Notes: generated by a model not told the origin, from the sequence alone. DNA of 11,027 nucleotides from Pseudovibrio sp. JCM 19062 (GCA_001310715.1 BAXV01000097.1:1-11027); one strand, 5' to 3'; counted from the stretch's first letter, positions 1-8,836 are shown. Numbers and translations are program-made.

Positions 1-45
1 AAATCAGTTGTCACGGCTTATGGTCTGGGGGTGCTGTAGGGGGGG

Positions 46-81
46 GATTGCGGCGCACCCTTAGCAATGTGCGCCGCAATC
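46..81 (-). terminator. Perfect hairpin downstream of the M16 peptidase gene
   Basis: Positions 46-58 and 69-81 form a perfect 13-bp GC-rich inverted repeat around a 10-nt loop (59-68). It lies 52 bp past the M16 stop codon, which suits a 3'-end or mRNA-stabilising hairpin. Neither side has a U-tract: on the minus strand the stem is followed by a C-run (39-46 on the plus strand is eight G). It is therefore not a canonical intrinsic terminator, and it could equally be a short dispersed palindromic repeat or a bidirectional stop. Confidence 0.5.
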
Positions 82-133
82 ATATTATGTATCCCCGCGC
101 GTCCCGCAGGGTCTGATCCAAGGCCCGAAGGTC

Positions 134-3006
134 TTACTCTGGCAGGATCGTCAAGGTCACCTTGCGCTCCGGCACAAGGAAGGTGGAGGCCGCTGCGACC
201 AGATCATCTGGCGTAATCTGCTTCAACAATCTGGTGTAGTTCCGGTAACGCTGAATGCCTTGCGGGTAGCTCACTGCCTGACTTGTCAGATCGAACCAAA
301 GCCCGTTGGTATGCTCCGCGCTGTTCATCCCTTCCAGAATAGGTTTCCGCGCACGCAGCAATTCATCATCGGTGATATTACCCTTCACCTTCAACCCTTT
401 GACGATATCCTGATACACCTGCTCCGCCAGTTTCACATCATCCACTTTGAGTGAGCTGGAAAGGCCGATATAGCCAAAGTCGTCGATTGAGTTGGAGTTC
501 ATGCTGAACGCATAAGGCTGTAGGCCGCTCCCATCGCTTCACGCAGCTCGTCACGAAGCCGAAGCTCCATCACACCCTGAAGCAGCTGCAAGTGTAACTC
601 TGCTTTGCATCCTCATCATCATTGGTTTTCCAGTAATACTGCAACAGGGCTGCATCCTTGTCCCCCTCGTGGGTCAGGGATACCGCTTGCGGTTCAGGAA
701 ACTTGACGCCGTCAGAATAACGATGCTGTGGCGCTTGATAGGAGTATGGCAACGCGCCAAACGTACTGGCAACCGCATCAATCGCAGCCTTCGCGTCGAT
801 ATCTCCAACAATGCCAATTTCAATCGGGCCAGTCTGGGCAATGCGAGCGATAATCGGCTTCAGTTCCTCATAATTCCGCTTCAGCAGCTCTTCTTCAGGC
901 CCGGCACCCCAACGCTTGTCGCCGCCGTGCAGGATCCGGGAGAATTCACGGCCACGCACAGCATCCGGTGAACTACGCGATCTTTTGTAGGTCTCTTTCA
1001 GGCTCTTTTGGTAATAAGCCTCGCCTTCCGGACGGTATGCCGGATCAGTCAGATAAGCCGCAATGACCTGAAGCTGCAGCTGCAAATCCTCCGGCGTCGT
1101 TCCATAGGCACCCGCGATGCCGTTCTGACCAAACGAAAGGTTGGCACCCACCTGAGAGCCCGAGAGCACTTTGTCCAGATCGGTCACCGAGTACTTGCCA
1201 AGCCGCCAACCACAAACGCACTTCTGAAGAACCCGGCCAACCCATCCATATCGGCAGGCAAATCCTCAAGGCCACGGCCAGTCCGTAGAGAAACAAACAC
1301 CTTACCCTTGTCAAAGTCCGTCTGCTTAAAGTTCAGCACAACACCATTTTCAAAGGTGTAGGAGTGGATCTTGCCAAAACTGCTGGTGCTCTCATGCGAA
1401 ACTTTGCCCTTGGGGCCAAAGCTCTCATAGTCAAAGCTGCTCAAAGATTTAGCTTCAAACTCTGCAACAGGCTGCAGCTGGCTCTCTTCATAGACGGAAA
1501 GAATGGTTTCTTCCGCATTTGGAAAATCCTTGGCAGAAGTCATAAAGATGCTTGGTTGAGCACCCTTCCATAGGTCGCGTAGCGCTTGTGTAACCTCACT
1601 GGCCTGTAGGTCAGAAAAGTTGGCCTTAAAGAGAGCCAGATCATCCTTGGCGGATGTAGTTACGCTTGAACTCAGCACATCGCTTACCACCGCACCCGCA
1701 ATAGTCCTGTTTGGAATGGTCTCTTCCGCCTCAACAGAAACTTCCAGCGCATTGATCCGGTTTTTAAGCTGACGATCCACTTCTTCCTGCGTCACGCCAT
1801 AGGCCAGTGTCTGCCGTACTTTCTGCTCCAGCTGCGCCAGACCATCCTGCCATTTATCACTGGCAACCGTCGCACTGGCAACAACCGTATCCGCAAAGTC
1901 TTCACTGTAAGAACTGGCTCCGGCAGAGACGAGGGTGTCTTGAGAGGCGAGGGCGGTATCACGCAACCGCTCCTGCATAATACCAAGCCCGATGCTGCGC
2001 AGGATATTGACGCCCGGGTCTGTGAATTGTCGACCTGCACCTGAGGCGGCTTAACCAGATAGATGCTCAGTGTGGTTGGCAGGGAGGGTTCTACAAAAAG
2101 CTTGGCCCGCGGGGCCTTTGCAACTTGCAGCGTGCCGTAATCAGGCGCGATGTTATCCAACTCCTCCGCATTGGCAGGGGGCTTCCAGTCAGCAAAGTGC
2201 TTCTGGATTGCAGCATCAGTGGCGTCAACGTCAATATCACCCGTCACAACCAGCACGGTTCTGCCCGGCGTGTAATAGCTGTCGTAGAAATCCTTCAAGG
2301 TCGCATGGTCAACGCTGTCAATGCCTTCCATGGTGCCCACTGTAAGTCGGTTCTGTGACTTGACGCCGGGATAAAGGAAGGCAAAGCGGTCAAGCATGGT
2401 ATCAAAACCGGGACCATAGTTTCCACGGATTTCAGAGGCGACAACGCCGCGTTCACGGTCAATCGCGTCCTCGGAAAGGGTAAGTTCGCTGGCCGTTTCC
2501 CGCATCAGAAACAGCGCAGTGTCCAACAGCTTGGGATCTGCGGAGGGCAGGGACAGACGGTAGTCGGTGTCATTCAAACCAGTCGTCGCGTTGGTTCCAG
2601 CGCCAAAGGCCAGACCAGCACGCTCCAGCAAGGCAACCATTTCACCTTCTGGTACATTTTTTGACCCGTTAAAGGCCATGTGCTCCAGAAAATGCGCTGC
2701 GCCCGGTTCAGGTCCCTTTTCAAGAGAGGACCCAGCAGCAACTGCCAGGCGAACTTCGATCTGGTTCTTCGGGGATTGGCTGGGAACCATCACATAGAGC
2801 AGACCGTTGGGGAGTAGACGAGAAATAATCCTGTGATGCAGCTTCAGGTCCGTCTCGGGAAACCAATGGATCTGCTGATCGGAAGAAACCTGCTCATCCA
2901 CGCTTGTTTGAGCCGCTGTGCTCGCATCCTGCGCAAAAACCGGAGAGCCAAAGGCCAGTCCGGTCCCGACCAGTGCTGGCACGAGAAGGTATCGGATTAT
3001 TTGCAT
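134..3006 (-). CDS. Secreted M16-family (pitrilysin/insulinase-type) zinc metallopeptidase, frameshifted
   Basis: The reconstructed product is about 957 residues, a usual length for two-lobed M16 peptidases. It begins at ATG 3006 with AGGGA about 8 nt upstream. Residues 1-25 are a Sec signal peptide ending VFA|QD, so the enzyme should act in the periplasm or outside the cell. The inverted zinc motif HFLEH is at 105-109 (H105, H109 ligands, E108 catalytic) and the third ligand is probably E185 in DRERGVVASE. The second lobe ends with the typical RLRDELREAMGAAYS, followed by about 120 residues to TAA at 134. The frame changes four times, each time by one lost base: near 2012 (after DNSQTRA, resuming VNILRSIGLG), 1198 (GGLGKYSVTDLD), 596 (AKQSLHLQLLQG) and 516 (AAYSPYAFSMNS). 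The reading on both sides of every break is family-like, so I infer indel errors in the sequence and not a decayed gene. The substrate is unknown; family members degrade peptides. Confidence 0.88.
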
Positions 3007-3309
3007 ATTAGTTTCCCTGCATTCCGCCCAAAGTGTCGTTGAGCCATTGCAAAGGTGCCTGATCTGACCTGACCATCAAGAAAGCAAAGCCCGTGTTCCA
3101 GCGCAGAAGCCCGACAGATCCCATTGAAATCTGTGACAGAAGTAATCCAAAGCTGAAATCGGGAGCCAGACAGATCTTCACCTCGTAAAAGCTAACTCAG
3201 CGTAATTATCATAAACTTCGCAGTATTTTTTTATGCTTTTGCTTCATGTTGCTTTTGTGGCAAAAGGCGAATTGAATATGCAGATCCGAGGGAGAATCTG
3301 TCAAATATA
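3007..3309. other. Non-coding stretch upstream of the M16 gene
   Basis: No reading frame here looks coding. On the minus strand it holds the M16 ribosome-binding site (AGGGA at about 3015), an AT-rich stretch around 3210-3240, a 6-bp CTTTTG/CAAAAG hairpin at 3252-3266, and the promoter candidate listed separately. No other recognisable feature was seen. Confidence 0.5.
3275..3304 (-). promoter_or_regulatory. Candidate sigma70 promoter for the M16 gene
   Basis: On the minus strand a perfect -35 TTGACA (3304-3299) is followed after 18 nt by CATATT (3280-3275), a 4/6 match to the -10 consensus. It would give a leader of roughly 260 nt before the M16 start at 3006. It sits just past the end of the unassigned coding-like stretch at 3310, a sensible promoter position. 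The support is consensus matching only. Confidence 0.35.
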
Positions 3310-3590
3310 TTAAATCACTAGTTGTGTTTTGGCGGAGAGGTTTTCTTCGATTAAGGTAGCCAATAAGTGCGCACGCCAAAGAATAGCCCCTTCAAAATCA
3401 AGGCAAATCCGGTCTTTCAGATGCTGCGGGTAATGCATGTACTGCCCGATTATCTCCCAGCCCGAAGGAACGAAAACGAACCGCTGTTTGGCAAGAAATC
3501 AGCGTAGTCGAGGATGGGTGAAGACCAAATATTGGTTAACGGCACCAAGATAAAACTTGAGCTTTGGCTCGTGGAGAGGAAACGGTCCAT
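3310..3590 (-). CDS. Unrecognised short coding-like stretch, probably frameshifted
   Basis: I do not recognise this product. On the minus strand, the frame that stops with TAA at 3310-3312 reads protein-like text after about 3498: FLAKQRFVFVPSGWEIIG, then LDFEGAILWRAHLLATLIEE. Upstream, that frame meets TGA at 3501-3499, while the neighbouring frame is open and reads LDYADFL at the same place. One missing base near 3497, the same type of error as in the surrounding genes, would join the two. ATG 3590 is a possible start but has no Shine-Dalgarno. The other frame upstream (FYLGAVNQYLVFTHP) also looks coding, so the N-terminus is unresolved. It lies between the pyrE terminator and the M16 promoter candidate. 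It could be a real gene of about 90 residues, a gene remnant, or chance. Confidence 0.35.
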
Positions 3591-3603
3591 TGTGCCAAAC
3601 AGC

Positions 3604-3633
3604 AAAAAACGCAGAGCCGGAGCCCTGCGTTTT
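3604..3633 (-). terminator. Intrinsic terminator of pyrE
   Basis: On the minus strand AAAACGCAG (3633-3625) pairs with CTGCGTTTT (3614-3606) as a perfect 9-bp stem with a 10-nt loop. The T-run continues to 3604, giving six consecutive T. It begins about 31 bp after the pyrE stop. Stem, loop and U-tract all fit a rho-independent terminator. Confidence 0.8.
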
Positions 3634-3664
3634 GTCATACTGTCATCGTTGGTTAAGCTGAGGT

Positions 3665-4359
3665 TTAGAGCGGCAATTCGCTGACGCCGCCGTTTGCTGC
3701 CGACCACTCCAGCGGATTGTTGAGGAACTTCTCAACTTCATTCACTTTCTCGGCTGAGAAGTACTCGTTTGTGCGGCAAACGCGCAGAATGTCATGCCAT
3801 GTGGCAAGGTAATGCAGGTTCACGCCGTGCTCTGCCAGCTTGCCCTTCGTTTCCGGGAAGATGTCGTAGTAGAACACCACCAGCGTGTCGGTTACTTCAG
3901 CACCTGCCGTGCGCAGCGCTTCGCAGAACTTGATTTTGGAGCCGCCATCGGTGGTTAGGTCTTCCACCAGCAGCACGTTCTGCCTTCGTGAATGTCACCT
4001 TCAATCTGCGCGTCGCGGCCATAGCCCTTTGGCTTTTTGCGAACGTACTGCATAGGCAGCGCCATCTTGTCCGCAATCCACGCTGCAAACGGAATGCCCG
4101 CCGTCTCGCCGCCAGCAATCGCATCGAACTTTTCAAAGCCTGCATCACGCAGCAGCGTTGCTACCGCAAACTCCATCAGGGTGCCACGAATACGCGGGTA
4201 GGAGATCAGCTTGCGGCAGTCGATATAAACCGGGCTCGCAAGACCGGAAGCCAGAATATACGGCTCTTCTGGACGGAAGTTCACCGCCTTGATTTCCATG
4301 AGCATCTTTGCGGTCAGTTCCGCCATTACTTCGCGGTCAGGAAAAGAATTGGAAAACAT
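3665..4359 (-). CDS. pyrE: Orotate phosphoribosyltransferase, frameshifted
   Basis: It converts orotate and PRPP to orotidine 5'-phosphate, the fifth step of de novo UMP synthesis, in the cytoplasm. The start ATG 4359 has AGGGA about 6 nt upstream. The reconstructed length is 231 residues, normal for a bacterial PyrE. Visible family motifs are [12 protein letters not shown] (81-92), the basic catalytic loop [10 protein letters not shown] (105-114), and the PRPP-binding stretch [14 protein letters not shown] (about 129-142). The frame breaks once, in DIHEG/QNVLL near 3982-3984: inserting one G or C restores GGxCAGAAC and the whole PRPP motif. Without that base the protein would end before its PRPP site. 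Since both halves are perfectly family-like, I take this as a base missing from the sequence. It follows pyrC by 133 bp with an intrinsic terminator between them, and has its own terminator at 3604-3633. Confidence 0.93.
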
Positions 4360-4436
4360 CGCTGTCCCTCAAGTCACTGTAGGTGGTCTGGAATACGCTG
4401 CGGTGACATTGGGCTGGCACCGCACGAATTCACATC

Positions 4437-4481
4437 AAAAAAAAGCAGCTTGCCCCGGATATATTTGGTGCAAACTGCTTT
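4437..4481 (-). terminator. Intrinsic terminator/possible attenuator between pyrC and pyrE
   Basis: On the minus strand AAAGCAGTTTGC (4481-4470) pairs with GCAAGCTGCTTT (4453-4442) as 12 bp with one G-U wobble, around a 16-nt loop. It runs straight into eight consecutive T (4444-4437). The hairpin starts only 11 nt after the pyrC stop, and pyrE starts 77 bp after its end. It may simply end pyrC. Alternatively, a ribosome finishing pyrC would cover the 5' arm and permit read-through, as in enterobacterial pyrE attenuation. The 77-bp remainder shows no clear promoter. Confidence 0.82.
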
Positions 4482-4492
4482 GAAACTCATCT

Positions 4493-5538
4493 TTACGTCT
4501 CAACTTTCCAGAATATATCAAATCCTGGATTGAAGAGGGTCACCGGCCCATCCGGCGTCGGAATATTTGGCGGGTAAACCACCTTCTCATCGCTCTTTAC
4601 CAGATCAACGGTGGCCTTGTTCGGTTCCATACCGTAAAACGCGGGCCCATTAAGAGAACTGAACGCCTCCAGCTTGTCGAGCGCGCCTTCATCTTCAAAC
4701 ACATGCGCCAGACAGCTCATGGTGTTGAGCGCAGAAAAGATGCCCGCACAGCCACACTCGCACAGCTTGTTCTGGTCAAGGTGCGGGGCACTGTCCGTAC
4801 CAAGGAAGAACCGCGCATCGCCAGAAGTTGCCGCTGCTCGCAGCGCAAGGCGGTGCTTCTCCCGCTTCGCCACGGGAAGACAGTAGAAGTGAGGCTTGAT
4901 GCCACCCACCAGAATGTCGTTCCGGTTGATGATCAGGTGGTGCGTGGTGATCGTGGCCGCCAGATTGTCACCGCCAGACTTGGCATAGTTGACGCCTTCT
5001 TCCGTGGTAATGTGCTCCATCACCACTTTCAGCTTCGGAAATTTACGGCGGATCGGGTCCAGCACGGTTTCAATGAACACCGCTTCCCTATCGAAAATGT
5101 CCACGTCCGACGTGGTGACCTCGCCATGAACCAAAAGCGGCAGGCCGATCTCAGCCATGCGCTCCAGAACCCCAGCCACCTTATCAAAGTCGCGTACACC
5201 ACTTTGCGAGTTGGTCGTCGCGCCAGCTGGATATAGCTTCACCGCAGTCACAAGACCAGACTTGGCTGCCTGCTCCAGATCATCCGCATCCGTAGTCTCG
5301 GTCAGATAAAGCGTCATCAACGGGGTGAAGTCGTGGCCCTCTGGCATGGCGGCTAAGATGCGATCCCGGTAGCCAGCAGCATCCTTACTGGTGACAACAG
5401 GCGGCACCAGATTGGGCATGATGATGCGCGGCCAAAATTTGCGGAGGTTGAAGGCAAGACAGCCTTCAGCATCTCGCCATCACGTAAATGCAGGTGCCAG
5501 TCATCAGGCCGTCTAATGGTCAGGCGGGTCTCGGTCAT
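4493..5538 (-). CDS. pyrC: Dihydroorotase, class II (E. coli type), frameshifted
   Basis: It is a zinc amidohydrolase that cyclises N-carbamoyl-aspartate to dihydroorotate, the third step of pyrimidine synthesis. The chosen start ATG 5538 has GGAG with a 7-nt spacer (5549-5546) and gives 348 residues, the length of E. coli PyrC. Metal and catalytic residues align at a constant offset of one: H15 and H17 in DWHLHLRD, carbamylated K101 in [12 protein letters not shown]138 in LLVHGE, H176 in MEHITT, and D249 in LGTDSAPH. There is one frame break near 5425-5427, between NFGRA and IIMPNLVPP. One added base (GCxATCATCATG) restores the family sequence, so I infer a sequence error. An ATG at 5544, just upstream in frame, is too close to GGAG to be preferred. 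A terminator-like hairpin begins 11 nt after the stop. The gene is divergent from the nucleotidyltransferase at 5932. Confidence 0.95.
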
Positions 5539-5759
5539 CTTCATGCTCCGTGTGGTCGAAAGGCTGTGCGACATCGGTTTACTGCCCAATGCCACCAAAT
5601 CTCAAGGCAAAAGTGATGTTTTTGAGCATCTCGCACAAATACGTCACCAGGGGAACCAGCCCTTCGGCCAAAACGTGCAGCGTAAGAATGCCCAAACGCG
5701 GCACCTAGCACGACCCACTATCCATATCTTCTTGGGCGCAATCCGCCCTGCATAAACCC

Positions 5760-5796
5760 TTGGCGAATCGACCAGTCAATTATCGCAGATCGCCAA
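5760..5796. repeat. Inverted repeat TTGGCGA/TCGCCAA upstream of pyrC
   Basis: Perfect 7-bp arms at 5760-5766 and 5790-5796 are separated by 23 nt. On the minus strand the loop contains GATAAT and TTGACT, promoter-like hexamers for pyrC. The arrangement could be a regulator-binding dyad over the pyrC promoter or simply chance; there is no U-tract, so it is not a terminator. Confidence 0.3.
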
Positions 5797-5814
5797 GCCC
5801 CAAATTTGCATGGA

Positions 5815-5843
5815 TTGAATTGCTTTGTAGATTATCATAATGT
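5815..5843 (+). promoter_or_regulatory. Candidate promoter for the first nucleotidyltransferase gene
   Basis: TTGAAT (5815-5820) and TAATGT (5838-5843) are spaced by 17 nt in an AT-rich stretch, leaving a leader of roughly 80 nt before ATG 5932. This is consensus matching only. Confidence 0.3.
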
Positions 5844-5931
5844 TCTTTCTATGTACTAAATTAATTCAGCATTTGTTCGCGCCGATCGTGGCGATTCCTT
5901 ACTTTAACCAGCGCAATTTGATCTCTTTCAA

Positions 5932-6617
5932 ATGAAAATTATGCCCCAATCAGTCCCGACTACTTCCGCCCAATCCGCGCATCCTGCTCCCAAGGAGAAG
6001 ACCCGCTCCTTGCCCACACGCGTTTCCCCTGTTCACCACGGCGCAGGTGAGCAGGGGCGCGTGTATTTTATCGAAGAAGTTATCCGCTCAACCGTGCTCT
6101 ATGACTTGCTGGTGATCTTGCGCGATTCCCATCTCCCAGACGCCTGGATCGCCTCCGGCGCAATCTACCAAACTGTCTGGAACGCTCTGACCGGAAAAGA
6201 CGCCGCCCATGGCATCAAAGACTACGACCTGATTTATCATGACGAGACTGACACGTCCTACGAGGGCGAAGACCGCGTCATCACCCAACTCACTGGAGCA
6301 TGCAAGCCTCTGGAACTCCCGATCGAGATCCGCAATCAGGCCCGCGTGCACCTATGGTTCCCCAAACATTTCGGCATAGATTATCCCAAACTCGGCTGCT
6401 CACTGGAATCGCTCCTCTACTACGCCTCAACAACGCACTCCGTCGCCGCCCGTCTGCACGACGACGACCGCCTCCAGATCGAAGCCCCGTTTGGGCTGGA
6501 ACCCATATTCCAAATGCAGATGATCCCCAACAAAGTCCTGCCAAACAAAGAAACTTTCACCCGCAAAGCGAACCGCCTAACCAAGCATTGGCCGCAACTC
6601 AAAGTGGTGCTTGGTAG
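5932..6617 (+). CDS. PF06042/DUF925-type nucleotidyltransferase family protein, frameshifted at the C-terminus
   Basis: The reconstructed product has 228 residues. The first 45 or so are Pro/Ser-rich and probably disordered. The domain then shows LPDAWIASGAIYQTVWNAL (69-87), the family acidic motif KDYDLIYHD (96-104, with D97 and D99 as the likely metal-binding D-x-D), PIEIRNQARVHLWFP (130-144) and APFGLEPIFQMQMIPN (185-200). It ends HWPQLKVV. The naive frame runs on to 6870, but that extension is compositionally unlike the domain. One base missing at about 6610 (GTGGTGC instead of GTGGTGCC) gives KVVPW and TAG at 6615-6617, a typical family ending, so I end the gene there. ATG 5932 lacks a clear Shine-Dalgarno; ATG 5941 is an alternative. 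Members of this family are predicted nucleotidyltransferases of unknown substrate, so the exact function is not known. Confidence 0.8.
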
Positions 6618-6953
6618 CCTGCTGCAAAAATCTTTAGGGCAATGGCCAACTGCAACCTGCACCGCAATTGAGAGCAGCTACCAGCCAAGTATCTGCAAGA
6701 ATTGGGGGAGCCGACGCTATAATTCCCTAGTCATCCCAAATTGTTCCTCAACAATAATGAGTAAGACACAACCCACCAATGGATTATCTTATTGGAATAA
6801 TTTATTAGTTAGAAGCAGCAGGTCTGTCTCTGAGTCCCCGCGGATGGTTCTCAGACGAGGATCTACATGAAATTAATATACTGAGCAGTCCCAGGAATCC
6901 TGTTTGGATTACCCGACGCTTAGAATTTAACGGGTGCAGGCGTTATCAAAGCA
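6618..6953 (+). other. Intergenic stretch between the two nucleotidyltransferase genes
   Basis: It is nominally open in the upstream frame to 6870, but I judge that to be run-on past a missed stop at 6615. It contains a perfect TATAAT at 6718-6723 without a matching -35, a 6-bp hairpin ATTGTT/AACAAT (6740-6755, 4-nt loop) and a 5-bp dyad CCAAT/ATTGG (6776-6795). No coding text, RNA gene or terminator was recognised. Confidence 0.45.
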
Positions 6954-7608
6954 ATGCCAAAATTAAGGCGTCACTCAGCTTTGGCGAGTGCGAACTTGGA
7001 ATACTTAGATCAGACAACGCTCGCAGATCCTCATCGGACCAGCGAGGGCGATCGCAAGCGCCTTCTTGAGCTTGCCCTGAGATCCAACTCGCATTTAATT
7101 GCAGCAATGAAGGCATTCGGTCTCTTCAGCTACCGGACTGGTGCGTCTCCGGCCCTCCATTGCATGGCCATTATGGACAGCCTTGAAAGGCGCCCCCGTG
7201 TTGGCCGGCAATCATCAGCTTTACATCACCTATTATGACCCGTCCGAAGAGGCTCTGGAAAAAGAAGCCACCTACCTGCGCCACATCCGCCAGGTTCTGG
7301 GTGCGGGGCCTTATCAGGTGCACCTGTGCAATCAAGCGGGCCACGTCGTCCACCACGACAGCGCAAGTCTGAGTAACGGAACTCCGGTCACCTGCACTGC
7401 AGAGGCGCTGGTGAGAGATCCGGTGCAGACCTATGCGCTGGGTGTCCGACTTGAAGCCAACGGTACCTTCACAGTTTTAGCTCCCTATGGCCTGTCCAGC
7501 GTGTTCGCAATGAAGATGGAGCGCAACAGCGGTTACTGCGATGAAGAGCACTTCCTTTACAAATTGCACCGCGTGGAAGCCATGTGGCCAGACGTTGCTT
7601 TCAGATAG
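6954..7608 (+). CDS. Diverged second PF06042/DUF925-type paralogue lacking the D-x-D motif, frameshifted
   Basis: Reconstructed as about 218 residues from ATG 6954 (no good Shine-Dalgarno) to TAG 7606. It aligns with the upstream gene throughout: LPDWCVSG (about 60-67) matches LPDAWIASG, WTALKGAP matches WNALTGKD, CNQAGHVVHH matches RNQARVHLW, and APYGLSSVFAMKMERN matches APFGLEPIFQMQMIPN. The acidic motif KDYDLIYHD is replaced by HQLYITYYD, so both D-x-D aspartates are gone while the final Asp remains. That stretch lies in one uninterrupted frame and is not a product of a shift. There are two net -1 shifts, near 7123 (GLLQLPDW) and near 7150 (after VSG). The gene may be a catalytically inactive paralogue or a sensor-like partner of the first. 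The local alignment just after VSG is uncertain. Its end is 7 bp from the stop of the convergent gene. Confidence 0.7.
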
Positions 7609-7615
7609 CACTGTC

Positions 7616-8829
7616 CTAGCGAAGCTCCCGAACTGGCAAATACCCGCGCTCAATCAGATGCACCATCAAACCAACCGGAAACGGAAGCACCACTGCGTTT
7701 TCATAATCGCAGGCAGAACTTGGTGAGCCATCCGGGCACGCAAAATTCTGAAACCCCTCCACGTCTCCCCGACTTTTCTGTGTAGCTTCCGCAACCGCTT
7801 TCATCCCTTCGCCCAAACGCGCACGAATAGCTGCCCAGCCTGCAAGAAACCCGTTTTCATGCCAAAGCGTAGCATCCGCTTCAGCGAGTTCTTCCATGTA
7901 CTCCAGCTCCTTACGGAACACGGGCAGGTAGCAGGGTCGTTGTTCACATCCAGGATTTTGTCGAAAGATAGTTTCTCAATATAAAGCGGCGCAAAACTCC
8001 CCGCATAGGGGGCGAACAGATAGTGGAAGCTGTTGTCTGTGCTCGCGAGTTCAAGCGTGCCATCTCCGTCAAGGTCATCAAAGCTGTAACCAGAAATCCC
8101 ATCGAGCATAGCCCCTTGAATCATAGCCCAGTTTCCATCCCGGTCCTGCGTTATGATGTGCTGCTCCACACAGCAATGTGCCCCACCTGTGAAACGCTTG
8201 ATCACCACTTGAGGAAACTTGGTTTCATCAGTCAGACGAATGACTTCAATACTCTGACCATCATCAGGAAAGTAACTCGGCTCGGTCTCGAACGAAAATA
8301 ACTTGTCCTCCCCACTCCATCCGGCAACCAGTATGCTGGTATTTTGCGAAAACTTGTCGTTTGTGTCGTTGGTGTCGCTCTGTTTTGCAGCCAAATCGGC
8401 ATTGATGATCAGCTTCTCAAGCTCTAACGAAAACCGAGTTTGATTTTTGAACTCCCCAACGTCAAATTCTTGTTAGGCCAAACCGTTTCCACATATCTGC
8501 GCCCACGAGACAAGTAGGCATCTTCTGGCAGTTCAATCGAGAACTTTTCCTGCGCCAGTCGAATACTCTTAAAGGCGGCGGGGCCAACCACTACGGCAAA
8601 CCAGCCATTTTCAGAGCGTGTTACGCGTATCTTGTCCTGATAGGGCGACCCTTGCAGAGCTTCCTGAAAGCCTTCAGCCAAATCCACTGCTTCGCTCGCA
8701 TCTTGTCTACTGGCAAAAACCAGCCACATCTGCCCACCAGAAAGGCTCAACGTTACGTTTGCATTGCCAAAAGTTGGCGCAACAAAATACGCGAGCAATA
8801 ACGCCGAAAACACCCTGAAAAAAATGCAT
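7616..8829 (-). CDS. Exported protein with SPOR-like N-domain and FG-GAP-like Asp loop, frameshifted
   Basis: I recognise features but not a named family. The probable start is ATG 8829, with GGAG 7 nt upstream. The hydrophobic leader FSALLLAYFVAPTFGNA then acts as a signal peptide, placing the protein in the periplasm or envelope. After it comes a SPOR-like domain (MWLVFASRQDASEAVDLAEG and NGWFAVVVGPAA, about residues 30-120), of the type that binds peptidoglycan glycan strands or occurs in envelope proteins. The C-terminal half has RFTGGAHCCVEQHI and a calcium-loop-like DDLDGDGTLELAS (about 250-262), as in FG-GAP/VCBS repeats. The length is about 404 residues. Frame breaks occur in the A7 run at 8818-8824 (by one surplus or two missing bases), near 8430-8433 (KLG/FSLELEKL, an A-run) and near 7930 (DPA/YLPVFRKEL). 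A GTG at 8813 is the first start without correcting the A-run. The function is unknown. Confidence 0.62.
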
Positions 8830-8836
8830 GCCCAAA

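Larger units (their letters stand above)
5539..5931. other. Divergent intergenic region between pyrC and the first nucleotidyltransferase
   Basis: This 393-bp region must hold the pyrC leader and promoter (minus) and the nucleotidyltransferase promoter (plus). Nearest pyrC it contains a minus-strand 41-codon frame starting GTG 5704 and ending TAA 5579, with slightly protein-like text (LTLHVLAEGLVPLVTYL). It has no convincing ribosome-binding site, so I do not call it a gene. A 7-bp inverted repeat and a plus-strand promoter candidate are listed separately. For pyrC, TTGACT at about 5779 on the minus strand is a possible -35, without a good -10 at the right distance. Confidence 0.45.

Noticed and set aside
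1184..1978. Programmed -1 frameshifting in the M16 gene
   Set aside because: No slippery heptamer or downstream structure was seen, and similar breaks occur in unrelated genes across the window, so missing bases explain them better.
3450..3707. Single minus-strand frame starting GTG 3707 inside pyrE and crossing its terminator
   Set aside because: The first part overlaps pyrE coding sequence and the terminator hairpin, with basic low-quality text and no ribosome-binding site. Only the stretch after 3590 is considered.
3988..5236. Long plus-strand open frames across pyrE and pyrC
   Set aside because: They are antisense shadows of genes with clear family motifs on the minus strand; their translations are Arg/His-rich and lack ribosome-binding sites.
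5579..5704. 41-codon minus-strand frame upstream of pyrC as a leader peptide
   Set aside because: GTG start without a Shine-Dalgarno, no run of regulatory codons, and no hairpin with a U-tract between it and pyrC.
6718..6723. Perfect TATAAT box between the nucleotidyltransferase genes
   Set aside because: No -35 at 16-18 nt and no extended -10, and the next start is 230 bp away. Mentioned only as content of the gap.
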